NCBI RefSeq assembly: GCF_000745955.1 | Contig: NZ_JQKH01000026.1 | Coordinates: 1 to 32,515, forward strand | DNA length: 32,515 bases | Source of the DNA: Alysiella crassa DSM 2578 | GTDB taxonomy: Bacteria > Pseudomonadota > Gammaproteobacteria > Burkholderiales > Neisseriaceae | Direction of reading: 5' to 3' | Shown here: positions 1 through 11,107 of the stretch, piece by piece | How positions within the stretch are numbered: position 1 is the first letter of the stretch | How the letters are laid out: each line of letters begins with the position of its first letter | Notes under the pieces: generated by a model | Told to the model about the DNA's origin: nothing | The model's input: only the letters and a program-made list of their open reading frames with translations | Databases searched by the model: none | Made by a program: the position numbers and the translations under genes

Positions 1-29
1 TTGGTGCGCACAGCGCACCCTACATTTCG
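1..29. repeat. Partial GGTGCG...CGCACCCTAC repeat at window edge
   Basis: The first bases read ggtgcgcacagcgcaccctac. This matches the right half of the inverted repeats at 3702-3768, 19973-20039 and 28245-28321. Its left half lies outside the window. Confidence 0.55.
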
Positions 30-40
30 GGGCGACAATT

Positions 41-430
41 TTTCAGGCAGCCTTTCATTACCCTACAAATTTCTGCCGACCACCCATCTATTCCCTCTCC
101 TTTGGGCATGGGTATCTACACATCTTTTTTGAGATTATGTTGATTGTTTTTCAACAAAAATTTCAAAACAAGCTGACAAAATCTCGCCGTGTTACGCGTG
201 ATTTTGAAACTAAAATTAAGGGCTATTGAATTGATATTTCAAATAACCTTTTAATTTTATTGTAAAAAGATGTGTAGATACCCATGCCTTTGGGAGAGGG
301 TAAAACAGTTAATGTACCACGATTTTTCCCTCTCCCCAGCCCTCTCCAAAAGGAGAAGGAGCCAGATGGTGGTATCTCAACGATTACGGGCAATATTTTA
401 TTTTTGTAGGGTAACAAAAGGCAGCCTGAA
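41..430. repeat. Copy A of a 203-bp terminal-inverted-repeat element, interrupted
   Basis: The left end (TTTCAGGCAGCCTTTCATTA then CCCTACAAA) is the inverse of the right end (tttttgtagggtaacaaaaggcagcctgaa). Removing the nested 184-bp element at 105-288 and one TTTG leaves about 202 bp. That remainder aligns along its length with copy B at 10904-11106: both hold a ccctctcc...ggagaggg palindrome, gagagggtaaaac, tttttccctctcc and tatctcaacgatt in the same order. No credible gene is visible in 1-434, so this element accounts for most of that gap. Confidence 0.7.
105..288. mobile_element. 184-bp MITE-like element nested in repeat copy A
   Basis: 105-129 and 264-288 are perfect 25-bp inverted repeats (starting GGCATGGGTATC). 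They are flanked by the direct 4-mer TTTG at 101-104 and 289-292. Deleting the element plus one TTTG gives ccctctcctttgggagaggg, which matches the uninterrupted site in copy B (ccctctcctgtgggagaggg at about 10954-10974). The interior is AT-rich and has no ORF, so this is a non-autonomous element whose transposase must be supplied elsewhere. The IS family is not identified. Confidence 0.75.
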
Positions 431-434
431 AACA

Positions 435-2228
435 TCAAGTATTCAACCGAAAATGCATTCTGATGATGTTTTTAAACCGCTTCACCACTTGCAGCGCGTC
501 TTTCAACAAATCGCGTTCCATGGTGGACAAACTGTCAATGTCCAACTGATTGGGCGCAAGCACCTTGCCATCGTGCAAACACGCCAAACCCGCTTTCAAA
601 CGCATATCCATCAAATAGCGTTGCGCTTCCGCCAAATCTTGAGCAAATTGCGCGTCCAAAACATTCAATTGCGCCAATTTTTGAATGCGCTCAAACGTAT
701 TCGTTTCACTCACCTTGTTTTCCAAACTCAAAGCGCGAATGCCGTGAACCACGGGAAACAAACCCATTTTTTTCACGTCCATGTTTTCTTTTTCATTGCG
801 GTGCAAAATGCGCGAGAAAAAGCCCTGTTCATCGCCATCAAACTGCTCCACCGCCCGCGCAAACGCCATCAGCATGCCCACATCATTGTTTAAAAATTGG
901 CGCACATACTGATTCACTTCGTCCAAATAAGCAGGATTGCCCGCCACCACACGCGAATCCAAAAAAATCGCCAAATTCATCATATTATCGCCTGTGGCTT
1001 TTCGCGCCCACTCGCCCACCATTTTCTTGAATTCAGGCAAAGGTTTACGCCACATCGGATTGCTCACCATAATATTGCCCTTGCACGGCGGATAACCCAA
1101 TTGCGCCAATAATTCAGAAAATTTTAAGGCTGCCTGTTCTGCCATTGCCAAATCTGCATTTTCACTTAAAATCAAAGCATTGTCTTGGTCGGTTTTCAAC
1201 ACTTGCTCGCCGCGCCCTTCCGAACCCATCACAATCAAACAAGATTGTTCATACAATTCAGGCGGCGCAATCATGCGCCACGCTTTTTCAAACAGGCTGC
1301 TATTTAAAACCTGCATAAGCTGCGCCAACTGTGGTGCACGTAAACCATTGTTACGCAAAACCAAAATGGATTGCGTCATTTGCGCCGCAATGCCATTTAA
1401 ATCTTCCAGCGTGGTCGCGCTTTCCAAGCGTTGGGCAACCAAATGGCTGTGATTGGACAAATACGCCAACACGTCCACCTGTTCCAATACGCCAATCACT
1501 TCGCCATTGTCCAGCACCACCAAACGCTGCACCGAACATTGCATCATTTTCAATAAAGCATTGAATACAAAATCATTCATATCAATACTGATTAAATCAA
1601 ACACCGCCCATTTGTGCGCAGGGTCTTGCGGCGAACCGTGATTCAACAGCAATTCACGAAACATGGATTCGGTCAGCAAACCCACTTGATTATTATGATG
1701 AATCAAAACAGATTTACTTTTGTGCTCCTTCATTTTTTGAGCAACCATGAGTATCGTGTCGCTGCCGTCCAGCCACACCGCTTTTTTGCGATACGCATCG
1801 CGCACATACGCACTAAACAAGCCTGTTAATTCATTTTCATTCAAATTGGCAAATTTTTCCGCCACCGAAGCATAAAAATATGCCCCAAAACGCGGATTGT
1901 CTTCAATGATTTTTTGCACGGTGCTTTTGGGAATGCTGTACACAAGGGCTTGTTCTGCCACCACAAATTGATGTTGGCTACTGCCTTCAATCAGGGCGCG
2001 CGCGTCAAAAGTATCGCGGGCGCGGTACACCGCCATCACTTCGCCTTCGGTGTTTAATTCCTTGATTGCGCCTTTAATCACCACATACAAATGTTCAATT
2101 TTTTGTTGCGGCTGGATAATCACTTCATCATCGTTGAAAAACACGATGTCCACCGATTCTTGCAACATTTGCCGTTGCACATGATTCAGCGAAACATAGG
2201 GCGCAAAACCAAAATCAAATCGTTCCAT
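435..2228 (-). CDS. cNMP-binding / CBS-pair / DUF294 nucleotidyltransferase-like protein
   Basis: A 597-aa protein with a cyclic-nucleotide-binding-like beta-roll at about residues 20-125, two CBS repeats at about 150-265, a DUF294 nucleotidyltransferase domain (GSEGRGEQVLKTDQD at 335-349, the G-S/D-x-D type motif) and a DUF294 C-terminal helical domain. The family resembles the GlnD/GlnE nucleotidyltransferases and is probably a cytoplasmic signalling protein responding to adenine nucleotides; no target can be read from the sequence. The reading frame extends 34 codons further upstream, but that extension translates through a DUS (FFRLPEKY). The ATG at 2228 has AAGGAA about 7 bases upstream and begins the conserved domain, so it is preferred. 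The gene is monocistronic and lies among repeats on both sides. Confidence 0.85.
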   Translation of the reverse strand: MERFDFGFAPYVSLNHVQRQMLQESVDIVFFNDDEVIIQPQQKIEHLYVVIKGAIKELNTEGEVMAVYRARDTFDARALIEGSSQHQFVVAEQALVYSIPKSTVQKIIEDNPRFGAYFYASVAEKFANLNENELTGLFSAYVRDAYRKKAVWLDGSDTILMVAQKMKEHKSKSVLIHHNNQVGLLTESMFRELLLNHGSPQDPAHKWAVFDLISIDMNDFVFNALLKMMQCSVQRLVVLDNGEVIGVLEQVDVLAYLSNHSHLVAQRLESATTLEDLNGIAAQMTQSILVLRNNGLRAPQLAQLMQVLNSSLFEKAWRMIAPPELYEQSCLIVMGSEGRGEQVLKTDQDNALILSENADLAMAEQAALKFSELLAQLGYPPCKGNIMVSNPMWRKPLPEFKKMVGEWARKATGDNMMNLAIFLDSRVVAGNPAYLDEVNQYVRQFLNNDVGMLMAFARAVEQFDGDEQGFFSRILHRNEKENMDVKKMGLFPVVHGIRALSLENKVSETNTFERIQKLAQLNVLDAQFAQDLAEAQRYLMDMRLKAGLACLHDGKVLAPNQLDIDSLSTMERDLLKDALQVVKRFKNIIRMHFRLNT

Positions 2229-2366
2229 ATTGTTTTTCCTTCTGAAAATTGGGCGAATAAGGGCAAATTCGGGTATAATATCAGAATATTTTTCAGGCAG
2301 CCTGAAAAAATGTTTACACAATAAAATCAAAAATTTTATCTTTCAGGCAGCCTGAAAAGCGAGCGA

Positions 2367-2498
2367 ATGATGCTGACTTTACACATTGATTTCAACCAGA
2401 TCCAAATTCATCATAACGGCGTTGCCCTTAACCATCGCGGCACATTCAGCAACAGTCGCATGATTGTGGCGGATTTTGAGGCATTTCAGGCAGCCTGA
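2367..2498 (+). CDS. Possible 43-aa ORF ending inside a DUS
   Basis: ATGATG at 2367 opens a 43-codon frame (MMLTLHIDFNQIQIHHNG then VALNHRG...) that ends FQAA-stop, where the TGA is supplied by the DUS at 2484. No clear ribosome binding site is present; the bases before the ATG are the tail of another DUS. It may be the 5' remnant of a longer gene cut by a DUS insertion, or chance. I do not recognise it. Confidence 0.2.
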   Translation: MMLTLHIDFNQIQIHHNGVALNHRGTFSNSRMIVADFEAFQAA

Positions 2499-2523
2499 AA
2501 AAATCAAAGAAAGCGAAAACACA

Positions 2524-3191
2524 ATGCTTACCCTATTTGCCCTAAAACAATCACGCGCTTACCGCATTGCATGGTTATTGGAATTGCTGGGCGTGGATTA
2601 TCAAGCGGAAACTTTGGAACGCGACCCAACAGCAAACTCGCGCCCGAAAGTCTGCGCCACATTCACCCGCTCGGCAAATCGCCCCTGATTCAAGACGGCG
2701 AGCAAATCATCGCCGAAAGCGGTGCGATTTGCGAATACTTGTTGGCGAAATTTGACGCGCATGGCAGCTACCAAATCGCGCCTGACCATGCCGATTATTG
2801 GGCGTATCGCCAATGGCTGCATTATGCCGAAGGTTCGTTGATGCCCCTGTTGGTGATGACTTTGATTTTCCGCAAAATTGACGCGACCCCAAAACCGTTT
2901 TTCGCCAAACCCATCGCGCAGAAATTGACGGACGGTGTGCGCCAAAGTTTTCTGAATCCGCAAATCAAATTGCATTTGGATTATGTGGAACAACAACTGA
3001 ACGGCAAAACATGGCTGGTGGGCGACAAAATCACAGCGGCTGATGTGATGATGTCTTTCCCTTTGCAGGCTGCCAGCTCACGTGCCCCGACTGCGGATTA
3101 TCCGAATATTGCCGCTTATGTCGCCCGAATCGCAGCCGAACCGCATTATCAGCAAGCCGAAAACAAATTGGGAAAATTAACGATTTTGTGA
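2524..3191 (+). pseudogene. Glutathione S-transferase, frameshifted near codon 34
   Basis: Frame 1 from ATG 2524 reads MLTLFALKQSRAYRIAWLLE... up to ...ETLERDP. The frame starting upstream of 2631 continues KLAPESLRHIHPLGKSPLIQ..., the usual GST thioredoxin-fold sequence with the cis-Pro/glutathione-site region, and runs through an alpha-helical C-terminal domain (WLVGDKITAADVMMSFPL, the N-capping box) to 3191. Adding one C to the CCC at 2625-2627 would join both parts into a normal 222-aa GST. As sequenced, the first frame stops at 2688. Everything downstream is intact, so this is either a recent single-base loss, a switchable tract, or a sequencing error. The start lies 26 bases after a DUS with only a weak SD. 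Confidence 0.8.
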
Positions 3192-3209
3192 TTGTTCAGG
3201 CAGCCTGAA

Positions 3210-3677
3210 ATGCAAAAAACAATTTTGATTTTATTGGAATATTTTTTTGGCACAGTCATTTTGTTTTTCATATACCAAAGCTCGGAGCATTATGTGCCTG
3301 TTTTGTTGGTATGGCTGATTTATGTGTTGTGGCAAACAATAAAATGGCGCAAAAAGATTTTCAGGCAGCCTGAAAAATATTTGGCTTGGGGATTGATGTT
3401 GTTGTCGCTTATTTGGCTGATTTATGTGAACGAAATCAATTTGATGAACCACAGAATATTGAAAAGCCATGTGGGTTTAGCCCAACAAGGTGCGGCACAT
3501 TCTGAACTTTTTTCAGAAACCAATCCCCAAAAATTGCCGCCTGAATTTTCCGTGAAAAAGCAAAATGGACAAATTCAAATCATGGAATATCGCAAAAGAA
3601 ATTGGCTGTTTTTATTTGATGATTGTTTTGAACGATACGATTTTCAGAAACACGTGTTTCAGGAATATTGTCAGTAA
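3210..3677 (+). CDS. Small membrane protein of unknown function
   Basis: A 155-aa protein with three hydrophobic segments (about residues 4-22, 29-45 and 58-77), then a polar C-terminal half of about 80 residues. Not recognised. The ATG overlaps the end of a DUS (GCCTGAAATG), so no ordinary SD is present; translation may depend on the A-rich start or on coupling from the GST 18 bases upstream. A second DUS lies inside the gene at 3359 and encodes IFRQPEK in the loop between membrane segments 2 and 3. It sits in a patch of orphan genes between DUS copies, which suggests gain by transformation. Confidence 0.6.
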   Translation: MQKTILILLEYFFGTVILFFIYQSSEHYVPVLLVWLIYVLWQTIKWRKKIFRQPEKYLAWGLMLLSLIWLIYVNEINLMNHRILKSHVGLAQQGAAHSELFSETNPQKLPPEFSVKKQNGQIQIMEYRKRNWLFLFDDCFERYDFQKHVFQEYCQ

Positions 3678-3701
3678 AGTTTTCAGGCAGCCTGAAACCG
3701 C

Positions 3702-3768
3702 GTAGGGTGCGTACCACGCACCGAATTTGCCACGATTTGAAATTTTTGGTGCGTGATACGCACCCTAA
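3702..3768. repeat. GTAGGGTGCGT inverted repeat, bounded by DUS
   Basis: gtagggtgcgtaccacgcacc at the left and ggtgcgtgatacgcacccta at the right are inverted copies with about 25 bases between them. Each arm is itself partly palindromic (gtgcgt..acgcac). DUS copies at 3681 and 3784 bracket it. It fills the space between two small genes. Confidence 0.7.
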
Positions 3769-3812
3769 CATAAGAGCCACGATTTTCAGGCAGCCTGAAA
3801 AGGAAAACAAGC

Positions 3813-4322
3813 ATGAAAACAGCATGGATTAACCCATTTATCATGATAGCCATGATGTTCAGCCCAAACATCATGGCAAAAACGGTCAAATTAACAGGTG
3901 TAGCGACTTGCCAATTTGACATGACCAACGACACAGATTATTGCAGCCGCTCAAACAAAGCCCAATATCGCCGTGCATTGGCAAATCAAAAACCCAATTT
4001 CAATCGGCATTATATTTTGTTGGAGGTTAAACCGCGTGCTTATGCCGCAATAGACACGCGAAATGGCGTGGTTTATCCACTTTTTCACACGATTGAAGAC
4101 CATGAAAACGGTAAAAAAGCCAAAATCCAATTCAGCGTCAATGAACCGCAAATGTGTGTGTGGGGTGTCGCAATGGCTTATCAAAGCGTTATTGCTACCG
4201 ATGATTATGGCGAAGGGGCAAACAAAGGCAAAAATCCCGTGTGTTTCGGCATATTCCGCGATGAATATTCGCCCAAATATGGCTATGAATTTCGCCACGA
4301 CTGGACAACACCCAAAAAATAA
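3813..4322 (+). CDS. Predicted exported protein with four cysteines
   Basis: A 169-aa protein. It has a short N-terminal hydrophobic segment (MKTAWINPFIMIAMMFSPNI, likely cleaved after AMA-like MA/KT around residue 23), followed by a soluble domain. Four cysteines remain after the signal (C33, C44, one in MCVWG and one in PVCFG), which could form two disulfides in the periplasm. The sequence was not recognised as any family. AAGGAAAA directly after a DUS provides the SD, 8-9 bases before the ATG. It is flanked by repeats on both sides. Confidence 0.65.
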   Translation: MKTAWINPFIMIAMMFSPNIMAKTVKLTGVATCQFDMTNDTDYCSRSNKAQYRRALANQKPNFNRHYILLEVKPRAYAAIDTRNGVVYPLFHTIEDHENGKKAKIQFSVNEPQMCVWGVAMAYQSVIATDDYGEGANKGKNPVCFGIFRDEYSPKYGYEFRHDWTTPKK

Positions 4323-4360
4323 AATGCGGTATTTTCAGGCAGCCTGAAAGGAAAAAAATC

Positions 4361-4642
4361 ATGCTCAATTTAAGCCCCAAACAAAGAAAATGGTTGATGT
4401 ACGGCAATGTTGTTTTGGCAATGATTTTGCTGATTGTGCCGTTTTATCGTTATGAGCGTTGGTATTTTGCCGTCATCATGTCGGGTTTGAATGGCGGATT
4501 TTATTTGAGCGTGGGTTTGGCGTTGTATTTTGCCGAGCATAAAAACCGATTATCCGCAAAACAATGGCAATATTTGCTGGGCTTGATATTGGCGATATCG
4601 ATACTTGGCACTTTGGGGCAAATATTTTTACCGCGAAATTAG
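4361..4642 (+). CDS. Small three-helix membrane protein (paralogue pair, first copy)
   Basis: A 93-aa protein with membrane segments at about residues 14-27, 34-55 and 69-86. The SD AAAGGAAAA sits immediately after the DUS at 4333. It shares a layout with the protein at 4728-5042: an N-terminal SPKQRKWL/TPERQKSL motif, a central [18 protein letters not shown] motif and a C-terminal LPRN/IPKN tail. The two look like diverged tandem duplicates. Function unknown. Confidence 0.6.
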   Translation: MLNLSPKQRKWLMYGNVVLAMILLIVPFYRYERWYFAVIMSGLNGGFYLSVGLALYFAEHKNRLSAKQWQYLLGLILAISILGTLGQIFLPRN

Positions 4643-4645
4643 CGC

Positions 4646-4686
4646 GTAGGGTGCGTCCCACGCACCGAATTTGCCACGATTTGAAA
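4646..4686. repeat. Half copy of the GTAGGGTGCGT repeat
   Basis: The 41 bases from gtagggtgcgtcccacgcac through ccacgatttgaaa match 3702-3742 with one difference. The inverted right half seen at 3748-3768 is absent and the copy runs straight into the DUS at 4696. Confidence 0.65.
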
Positions 4687-4727
4687 AGCCGCCATTTTCA
4701 GGCAGCCTGAAAAAAGGTCAAACAATC

Positions 4728-7531
<2,804 letters not shown>

Positions 7532-7543
7532 TCAGAAAAAATG

Positions 7544-7586
7544 TTTCAGGCAGCCTGAAAATCAAATTCAGGCTGCCTGAAATGTT
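7544..7586. terminator. Inverted DUS pair between convergent genes
   Basis: DUS at 7544-7560 (central A) and 7566-7582 (central T) are inverted, so transcripts can form a stem of about 16 bp around a 5-base loop, followed by tgttttt on the plus side. The stem lies 12 bases after the gyrB stop and directly after the converging GNAT gene, so it could end both. Confidence 0.6.
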
Positions 7587-7587
7587 T

Positions 7588-8118
7588 TTATGTTCTCGGT
7601 ATCGTGCGAATGGGATAGCAATAAAACGCAAACGGTCGCAGCAAAGCCACATATTCCGCCGCCGTCAAATCGCCCTGACACACCAGCACATCAGACCGCA
7701 AACCGCGTTCAGTATAAACAAAATCCGCATGGCGAAAACCGTGTCGCGCGTAAAATCGCTCACGTTGCGTTTCATGCCCATCGGGCAGGGGCAAATTCAA
7801 TGCCAATCGGTGTTTGGGAAAACGCTGTTTGAGCCAATCCATCATCAATCCGCCATAACCGCGTGAGCGATATGGTTGCGCTACGGCACAATAGTAAATA
7901 AAAACAATGTCTTTACCGAGCAGCAGATACAGCCAGCCGCGCAATTCATCGTTTTCCAGCAAAGCCCAAAATTGCACATTGGGGCGCAAGGCATTGAGTT
8001 GCAAAATCCAAAAGGGCAAAGGTTTGCTGTATCCAAATGCTTGATAATAAATCAATTTGGCAGCCTGAACATGGGGCGAAGTCAAACGCATTTGCTCAAA
8101 ATGGATTGCACGATTCAT
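7588..8118 (-). CDS. GNAT-family N-acetyltransferase
   Basis: A 176-aa protein with a GNAT fold. The acetyl-CoA binding motif A is VAQPYRSRGYGGLMMDWL, with the expected R/Q-x-x-G-x-G/A loop (RSRGYGG), followed by a motif B-like ERFYARHGF. The substrate cannot be told; similar small GNATs modify amines, amino acids or protein N-termini. The ATG at 8118 follows a DUS-like tttcaggctgcctg by 3 bases and has no SD. MRLTSPHV nine codons later is an alternative start. It is co-directional with ftsK, 26 bases downstream of it, so it may be cotranscribed. Confidence 0.75.
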   Translation of the reverse strand: MNRAIHFEQMRLTSPHVQAAKLIYYQAFGYSKPLPFWILQLNALRPNVQFWALLENDELRGWLYLLLGKDIVFIYYCAVAQPYRSRGYGGLMMDWLKQRFPKHRLALNLPLPDGHETQRERFYARHGFRHADFVYTERGLRSDVLVCQGDLTAAEYVALLRPFAFYCYPIRTIPRT

Positions 8119-8144
8119 GTTTTCAGGCTGCCTGTTGATATGAC

Positions 8145-10745
8145 TTACTCTTTAGCACGCAAAATCCGCCGCGTACCATTGCTTTCTACCGATGACACAA
8201 TGCCCTCGTCTTCCATCTGCTGCATAATATTTGCCGCACGATTGTAGCCAATCCGCAGCGCACGTTGCAAAGACGAAATAGACGTTTTGCGCGATTCCAA
8301 AACAAAATCCACCGCACTATCAAATAATTCATCTTTATCCGATGGCACTTTACCCAACATATCTGGCGGTAAAAATTGCTGATTTTCCAAAACGGCTTCG
8401 CCCGTCAGCAAACCTTCTACATAATTTGGTTCGCCTTGCGCCTTGATAAACGCCACCACATCATGCACTTCTTCATCGCTCACAAATGGGCTTTGCAAAC
8501 GCGTAGGCGTGGCATTACCAGGCGACATAAACAATAAATCGCCATTTTTCAGCAAATCTTCCGCGCCCATCTCGTCCAAAATTGTGCGGCTGTCAATTTT
8601 ACTGTGCACGGTAAACGCCATGCGGGTCGGCACATTCGCCTTAATCAAGCCCGTAATCACGTCCACGCTGGGGCGTTGCGTGGCAATAATCATGTGCATA
8701 CCCGCCGCGCGTGATTTTTGGGCAATGCGTGTGATTTGAACTTCCACCGCTTTTTTCTCGGTCATCATCAAATCTGCCAATTCATCAATCACAATCACGA
8801 TTTGCGGCAAAACTTGCAAAGGTTCAGGCTCATCACGATTGAGACTAAATGGATTACTAATCGGTTCGCCCGAATCAATGGCAGCCTGAACTTTCGCGTT
8901 ATAACTCGCCAAATTGCGCACGCCCACATGCGACAACAAACGATAGCGTTTTTCCATCTCCGCCACGCACCAGTTCAACGCATTGCCCGCTTCACGCATA
9001 TCCGTAATCACAGGACACAACAAATGCGGAATGCCCTCATAAACCGACAATTCCAACATTTTCGGGTCTATCATAATCAAGCGCACTTCATCGGGCTTGG
9101 CTTTAAACAGCAGCGACATAATCATCGCATTCACGCCCACCGATTTGCCCGAACCCGTCATGCCGCCCACCAAAACATGCGGCATTTTCGCCAAATCCGC
9201 AATCGTTGCGCCGCCAACAATATTCGCCCCCAAAGAGACCGTCAGTTTAGATTCACTTTCATGGAAAATCTTATGCCCCACAATATCGCGCAACAAAACA
9301 TTGCGGCGCACTTCATTGGGCAACTCAATCCCCATCGTGTCTTTGCCCTGAATCGTCTCCACCACCCGCACCGATTCCACCGCCATAGAACGCGCCAAAT
9401 CTTTCGCCAAATTCGTGATTTGACTGCCTTTTATCCCCTTGCTCGGACGAATTTCAAAACGCGTAATCACAGGTCCACGAAACGCGTTCACAATTTCCAC
9501 CTTAATGCCAAATTCCGCCAATTTTTCCACAATCAGCTCACTCATTGGCATCAACATTTCTTGGGTAATGACTTCCTGCTCGTCCTGATTTTCAGTCAGC
9601 AAATTCACGCTGGGCAACACATATTCCTGCGCCTGTGCCAATTTCGCCAACTCACGCTCCAACACGCTGGACGCAACGCCAGACGATGGCTGCTCCCCTT
9701 GTCCCACAAGCCCATCAACGGCGACGTCGCTGGTGGCGACTGCGTTGGATTTCGTGGGTTTCGCTTTTTTCTTGGGCGTGATTTTTTCGGTGGCTTTGCC
9801 GACCAGTTTTTTCAGGCTGCCTGTGGGTTTTGGCTCTTTTTGTTCTTTTTTTTCAACTGGTTTATCAGAAGATTGTTCTGTGGATTTGGCAACAGGTTTG
9901 TCTGTTTTATCCACATTTTCCGTGTTTTTCTCACGTTTCAGGCTGCCTGAAACGCGTTTGAGCCAAGGTTGTTTAATCTCTGCTGCTTTGGGGGCAATCG
10001 TGTCGCCCTCTGAATTATCTGAATGGCGTTCAAGAATATAATCGCGGATTTCCTTGATTTTTTTCCACAGCTCGCCGCCCAATTCCCGATACGAAAATTG
10101 CACCATCAATTTAAAACCCGCCACCAACACCACACCCAACACAAATAAACTACCACCACGCCCCAAATACATCAAAAATACATCGGTCGTGTTTTTGCCT
10201 ACCCAGCCGCCCGCGTCATCTTGCAACATAAACGATAAATCATCTTCCCACAACAAGCGTTCCACCACAGGCATAAAAAACAAAATAATCGCCAAACCAA
10301 TGCCAAACAATACCTTACTGTGCGCTTCATCTTGCGAACGCATGTGGCGGAACAGCCAAACCAAACCACCCGCCACCAGCCACCACGCCGACAAACCCAA
10401 AGACGCATACGCCAAATCCGCCAAATACGCTCCCGCCAAACCCGCTTTGTTGTACACCACGCCCGTATTCGGAATATTGCGCAGGAAAAACAAAGACGGG
10501 TCGCGGTTATCAAAAGTCGCCAACGCCAAAGCAATATAGCCCGTAACCCCCAACACCAACACCCAAATCGCGCCATGCAACATCGCATTTTGCTTTTTCG
10601 CAGGCGATGGCGCAGGCGCGGGGGTCGCCACGCTGCGAATGGCGTCCGAATGTTCGGCTTTACGTTTCACAGGTTGGCGTTTTTTGGGTGTAGGGGTTTG
10701 CAATTTGGGGCGGGCGGCTGGCGTTTTCTTTTTTGGCTCGGACAT
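8145..10745 (-). CDS. ftsK: DNA translocase FtsK
   Basis: An 866-aa septal DNA pump that drives chromosome dimer resolution and terminus segregation. It has a charged N-terminus, four to five membrane segments between about residues 50 and 215, a Lys/Glu/Thr-rich linker (about 230-370), then an alpha/beta RecA-type motor with Walker A GMTGSGKS at 528-535 and Walker [11 protein letters not shown] near 650. The C-terminal winged-helix gamma domain ([20 protein letters not shown]...) reads KOPS orientation signals. Two DUS-derived peptides lie in the linker (RVSGSLKR near 267 and PTGSLKK near 308), where sequence is little constrained. The linker is short compared with E. coli FtsK, as in many betaproteobacteria. 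Confidence 0.95.
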   Translation of the reverse strand: MSEPKKKTPAARPKLQTPTPKKRQPVKRKAEHSDAIRSVATPAPAPSPAKKQNAMLHGAIWVLVLGVTGYIALALATFDNRDPSLFFLRNIPNTGVVYNKAGLAGAYLADLAYASLGLSAWWLVAGGLVWLFRHMRSQDEAHSKVLFGIGLAIILFFMPVVERLLWEDDLSFMLQDDAGGWVGKNTTDVFLMYLGRGGSLFVLGVVLVAGFKLMVQFSYRELGGELWKKIKEIRDYILERHSDNSEGDTIAPKAAEIKQPWLKRVSGSLKREKNTENVDKTDKPVAKSTEQSSDKPVEKKEQKEPKPTGSLKKLVGKATEKITPKKKAKPTKSNAVATSDVAVDGLVGQGEQPSSGVASSVLERELAKLAQAQEYVLPSVNLLTENQDEQEVITQEMLMPMSELIVEKLAEFGIKVEIVNAFRGPVITRFEIRPSKGIKGSQITNLAKDLARSMAVESVRVVETIQGKDTMGIELPNEVRRNVLLRDIVGHKIFHESESKLTVSLGANIVGGATIADLAKMPHVLVGGMTGSGKSVGVNAMIMSLLFKAKPDEVRLIMIDPKMLELSVYEGIPHLLCPVITDMREAGNALNWCVAEMEKRYRLLSHVGVRNLASYNAKVQAAIDSGEPISNPFSLNRDEPEPLQVLPQIVIVIDELADLMMTEKKAVEVQITRIAQKSRAAGMHMIIATQRPSVDVITGLIKANVPTRMAFTVHSKIDSRTILDEMGAEDLLKNGDLLFMSPGNATPTRLQSPFVSDEEVHDVVAFIKAQGEPNYVEGLLTGEAVLENQQFLPPDMLGKVPSDKDELFDSAVDFVLESRKTSISSLQRALRIGYNRAANIMQQMEDEGIVSSVESNGTRRILRAKE

Positions 10746-10829
10746 GATAAATCACAGAGTTAAAAGCGGCTGCCTGAACAAAACAAACCTTCAGGCAGCC
10801 TTTAAAAGGGAATGACAAAATGAGATTGT

Positions 10830-10858
10830 ATTATAACGGATTTGTGGGCGAATTTTAA
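10830..10858 (-). promoter_or_regulatory. Candidate sigma-70 promoter for ftsK
   Basis: On the minus strand TTAAAA (10858-10853) and a perfect TATAAT (10835-10830) are separated by 17 bases, about 85 bases upstream of the ftsK start. The -35 is poor, the -10 is consensus. Confidence 0.4.
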
Positions 10859-10903
10859 GCGTTTCAGGCTGCCTAAATGCAGATTTTTGTGTAAAAAATC
10901 ACG

Positions 10904-11106
10904 TTTCAGGCTGCCTTTCATTACCCTACAAATTTTTGTCTACCGCTCATCTGTTCCCTCTCCTGTGGGAGAGGGTTAGGGAGAGGGTAAAACTAGCAAT
11001 ACTCAACAATTTTTCCCTCTCCCAAAGGAGAGGGGGTTAGATTGCTGTATCTCAACGATTTCAGGCAGTATTTCATTTTTTGTAGGGTAGCGAAAGTCTG
11101 CCTGAA
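10904..11106. repeat. Copy B of the 203-bp terminal-inverted-repeat element, uninterrupted
   Basis: It begins TTTCAGGCTGCCTTTCATTA then CCCTACAAA and ends TTTTGTAGGGTAGCGAAAG then TCTGCCTGAA, an imperfect inverted repeat of about 30 bases built on DUS halves. The interior has several ccctctcc/ggagaggg segments. It aligns with copy A at 41-430 once the nested element there is removed. It fills most of the 10746-11107 gap. The rest of that gap holds two DUS fragments (about 10790 and 10862) and the ftsK promoter region. Confidence 0.7.
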
Positions 11107-11107
11107 C

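Noticed and set aside
270-893. Plus-strand ORF of 207 codons across repeat and DUF294 gene
   Set aside because: Antisense to a well-conserved protein, rich in His/Gln/Arg from the complement, and begins in the nested element.
2271-2280. TATAAT on the plus strand as a promoter for the GST patch
   Set aside because: No acceptable -35 at 16-18 bases, and it lies inside the leader of the opposing gene.
8718-9950. 410-codon plus-strand ORF
   Set aside because: It is the antisense shadow of ftsK, with His/Arg/Phe-rich low-complexity composition and no domain.
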